64,000 nucleotides of DNA, taken from the NCBI RefSeq assembly GCF_041261225.1, contig NZ_JBGCCN010000003.1, forward strand, positions 1 through 64,000, read 5' to 3'. The notes beneath the pieces are model-generated. The model ran no database searches. It saw only the letters and a list, made by a program, of their open reading frames with translations, and had not been told where the DNA came from. Within the stretch, counting starts at the first letter, position 1. Every line of letters begins with the position of its first letter. The position numbers were made by a program, and so were the translations under genes. This DNA is from Streptomyces sp. V4I8 (lineage in GTDB: Bacteria > Actinomycetota > Actinomycetes > Streptomycetales > Streptomycetaceae). Below are positions 62,672 to 64,000 of this stretch, piece by piece.

Positions 62672-64000
62672 TCAGCCGCTATAGCTGCTGGTGTCGTCCC
62701 CGCCACCAGAAGAATCCACCGGAGCAGGAGCCTCAACCGCCGGAGCCTCCACCGGCGCCGCAGCCGCATCCGGCTGCACCTGCTGATCGGCCGGAGCCGA
62801 AACCGAGTCCCCGGTACCGCCACCGTGAGCGAACAGTTCCGCCCAGCTGGTCCCCGCTGACTGCGCCGAACCCTGCGCAGCAGCACCAGTCTGAGCGGCA
62901 GCATCCGAGGCCGACTGCGAGCCAGAATCAGTCGCAGGAACGGACTGTTGCACCTCAGGCTGGGGCTGCGTCGGCTGCATGCTCTGATCGGCGGACGGCT
63001 GCTGCTGAGCGGGCTGGTCCGCCACAGCCGAAGCCGATTCCCCAGCGCCGCCGCCGCTGCCGAACAGACTTGCCCAGCCCGTCGGCGCACCCTGCTGATT
63101 CTGGGTCTCAGCCACAGGCGCCGCGGACGGAGTCTGCTGCTCACTGCTCTGCGGAACTGGCTGCTGACCGTCCTGGGAAACCTGCTGCCCAGCGTCGGCC
63201 GCCGGCGCAGCAGACGCATTCGCAGCAGCGGATCCGCTGGAGCTGGCTGCGGGTGTGGTGGACCCGCTGGCGGAAGAAACATCCAACCCCTGCTGGTTCT
63301 GCACGTCAGTGGCCGGTGAAGCAGGAGCCGGAGGCGTAACCGTGCCGCCATTGGTGGCGGTGCCGTCAGCAGCTGCAGCTTGGGTGATCCCGGTCGCGGC
63401 AGTAGTGCCGCCGGCACCGGACGTGGCCGCTGGCGTGGTGGTCCCGCTGGCGGAAGTACTGCCCAGCCCGTGCTGGCCGGCCGCGGCCGCCGTGGCGGCC
63501 TGCCGAGTCTGTGCCTGCTGACCGTCCTGCTGCTGCGTGACGGACGCGTTCGGGTTGTAGGTCCACCTGCCGCCCCCGTCCTTGTTACCCGCCCATGTCC
63601 AGCGAGGATCCGTGGCGCCCGTGTACTCGAAATGGTCACCAGCCCAGGTGAAGCTGCTGGACGAACCCTGGCTACCAGATGAGGCACCGGCCGCCTGCTG
63701 GCTGCTCGTACTGTCCTGCGGGACCGCAGCAGCAGTTTGCTTCGAGCCGGACAGCGCCCCTTCGAACGTCACGTCCTTTATGTACTGCGGGCCGGCCGAC
63801 GCCGGAATCGGCCCATACGTTCGCTCGTACATCGCACGTGAAAACGAACCCTCCTGCCCCTCAAAGCTGACCCGATTCCCATCCGCACTCAGGGTCGCGT
63901 GAGTCCCGTCAGACATGATGAAAGTGCGCTGCCCCTGACCACCGCTGTCCTGACTACGCTGCTCGTCCTGGCCCTCCGGAGGGAACAACGTCTCCGTCGA
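62672..64000 (-). CDS. Low-complexity Ala/Gln/Ser-rich protein, C-terminal 443 residues (partial)
   Basis: The frame is open to the right edge, so the start and any signal peptide lie outside. Visible parts, from the N side: a folded-looking stretch (FIMSDGTHATLSADGNRVSF, SRAMYERTYGPIPASAGPQY), a Trp-rich module (FTWAGDHFEYTGATDPRWTW, KDGGGRWTYN), then 300 residues of Ala/Ser/Gln/Thr-rich chain. That chain contains two matching modules of about 25 residues (GWASLFGSGGGAGESASAVA and SWAELFAHGGGTGDSVSAPA, each followed by DQ.) and the end DTSSYSG. In composition and style it belongs with the secreted proteins at 10374, 28708 and 45315, but it shares no long stretch with them. Function unknown. 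Uninterrupted within the window. Confidence 0.8.
   Translation of the reverse strand, partial: STETLFPPEGQDEQRSQDSGGQGQRTFIMSDGTHATLSADGNRVSFEGQEGSFSRAMYERTYGPIPASAGPQYIKDVTFEGALSGSKQTAAAVPQDSTSSQQAAGASSGSQGSSSSFTWAGDHFEYTGATDPRWTWAGNKDGGGRWTYNPNASVTQQQDGQQAQTRQAATAAAAGQHGLGSTSASGTTTPAATSGAGGTTAATGITQAAAADGTATNGGTVTPPAPASPATDVQNQQGLDVSSASGSTTPAASSSGSAAANASAAPAADAGQQVSQDGQQPVPQSSEQQTPSAAPVAETQNQQGAPTGWASLFGSGGGAGESASAVADQPAQQQPSADQSMQPTQPQPEVQQSVPATDSGSQSASDAAAQTGAAAQGSAQSAGTSWAELFAHGGGTGDSVSAPADQQVQPDAAAAPVEAPAVEAPAPVDSSGGGDDTSSYSG

Overview
The window is high-GC actinomycete DNA, most likely Streptomyces or a close relative, from a linear plasmid or a chromosome-arm region. The basis is the codon usage, the Lsr2-type nucleoid protein, the SNF2/SWIM gene pair, the imuA/imuB remnants and the actinobacterial forms of nearly every transposase. 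It is an insertion-sequence graveyard: I recognise elements or fragments of the Mu/Tn7-like, IS1634, IS6, IS256, IS4, IS110, IS3, IS630, IS21, IS701, IS1182, IS1380 and IS5 families plus one group II intron. Several are nested, and five have target-site duplications that can be read exactly. No rRNA, tRNA, CRISPR array or biosynthetic cluster was seen.

Layout. 1-5043: a minus-strand, translationally coupled operon of a Tn7/Tn5053-like transposon (Mu-type transposase, two AAA ATPases of which one is frameshifted, a degenerate ATPase-like protein, two small or partial genes). 5322-13259: minus-strand genes for secreted proteins (a small one split by an IS1634-type element, a repeat protein split by IS256, and an intact 961-aa matrixin-like metalloprotease with a very long low-complexity tail). 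13861-19273: IS remnants, with a prepilin-peptidase fragment between them. 19386-25944: the most chromosome-like block, holding a Phd/PIN toxin-antitoxin operon with a perfect palindromic operator, a SNF2 helicase, a SWIM zinc-finger protein, an integrase remnant and an AbiEii-like pair. 26168-34045: a second, low-complexity paralogue of the metalloprotease tail, cut apart by IS21, by an IS256 element carrying a VOC/glyoxalase gene, and by IS701. 34060-44561: stacked IS elements around one lipoprotein SGNH hydrolase. 45105-48431: a third secreted repeat-protein gene, with a G10 tract in its signal peptide and an IS1634 inside it. 48470-54575: more IS plus the imuA/imuB remnants, one fused in frame to a transposase. 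54711-57544: small cargo genes (DUF1508, a DUF6247-type pair, Lsr2). 57558-62593: IS5, and an IS3 element carrying an antisense group II intron. 62672-64000: the 3' part of a fourth low-complexity protein gene that runs off the window.

How it fits together. The recurring non-mobile theme is a family of exported Ala/Gln/Ser/Pro-rich proteins with short internal repeats. Two members, about 32 kb apart on opposite strands, share a nearly identical 50-bp upstream element at the same distance from their start codons. Most members are disrupted by IS elements at positions where removing the element and one target copy restores the reading frame, and two carry long G/C homopolymers that decide the frame. 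I consider this secreted-protein family, together with the unusual Tn7-like operon, the part most worth following up. Functions for the family are not known from the sequence alone.
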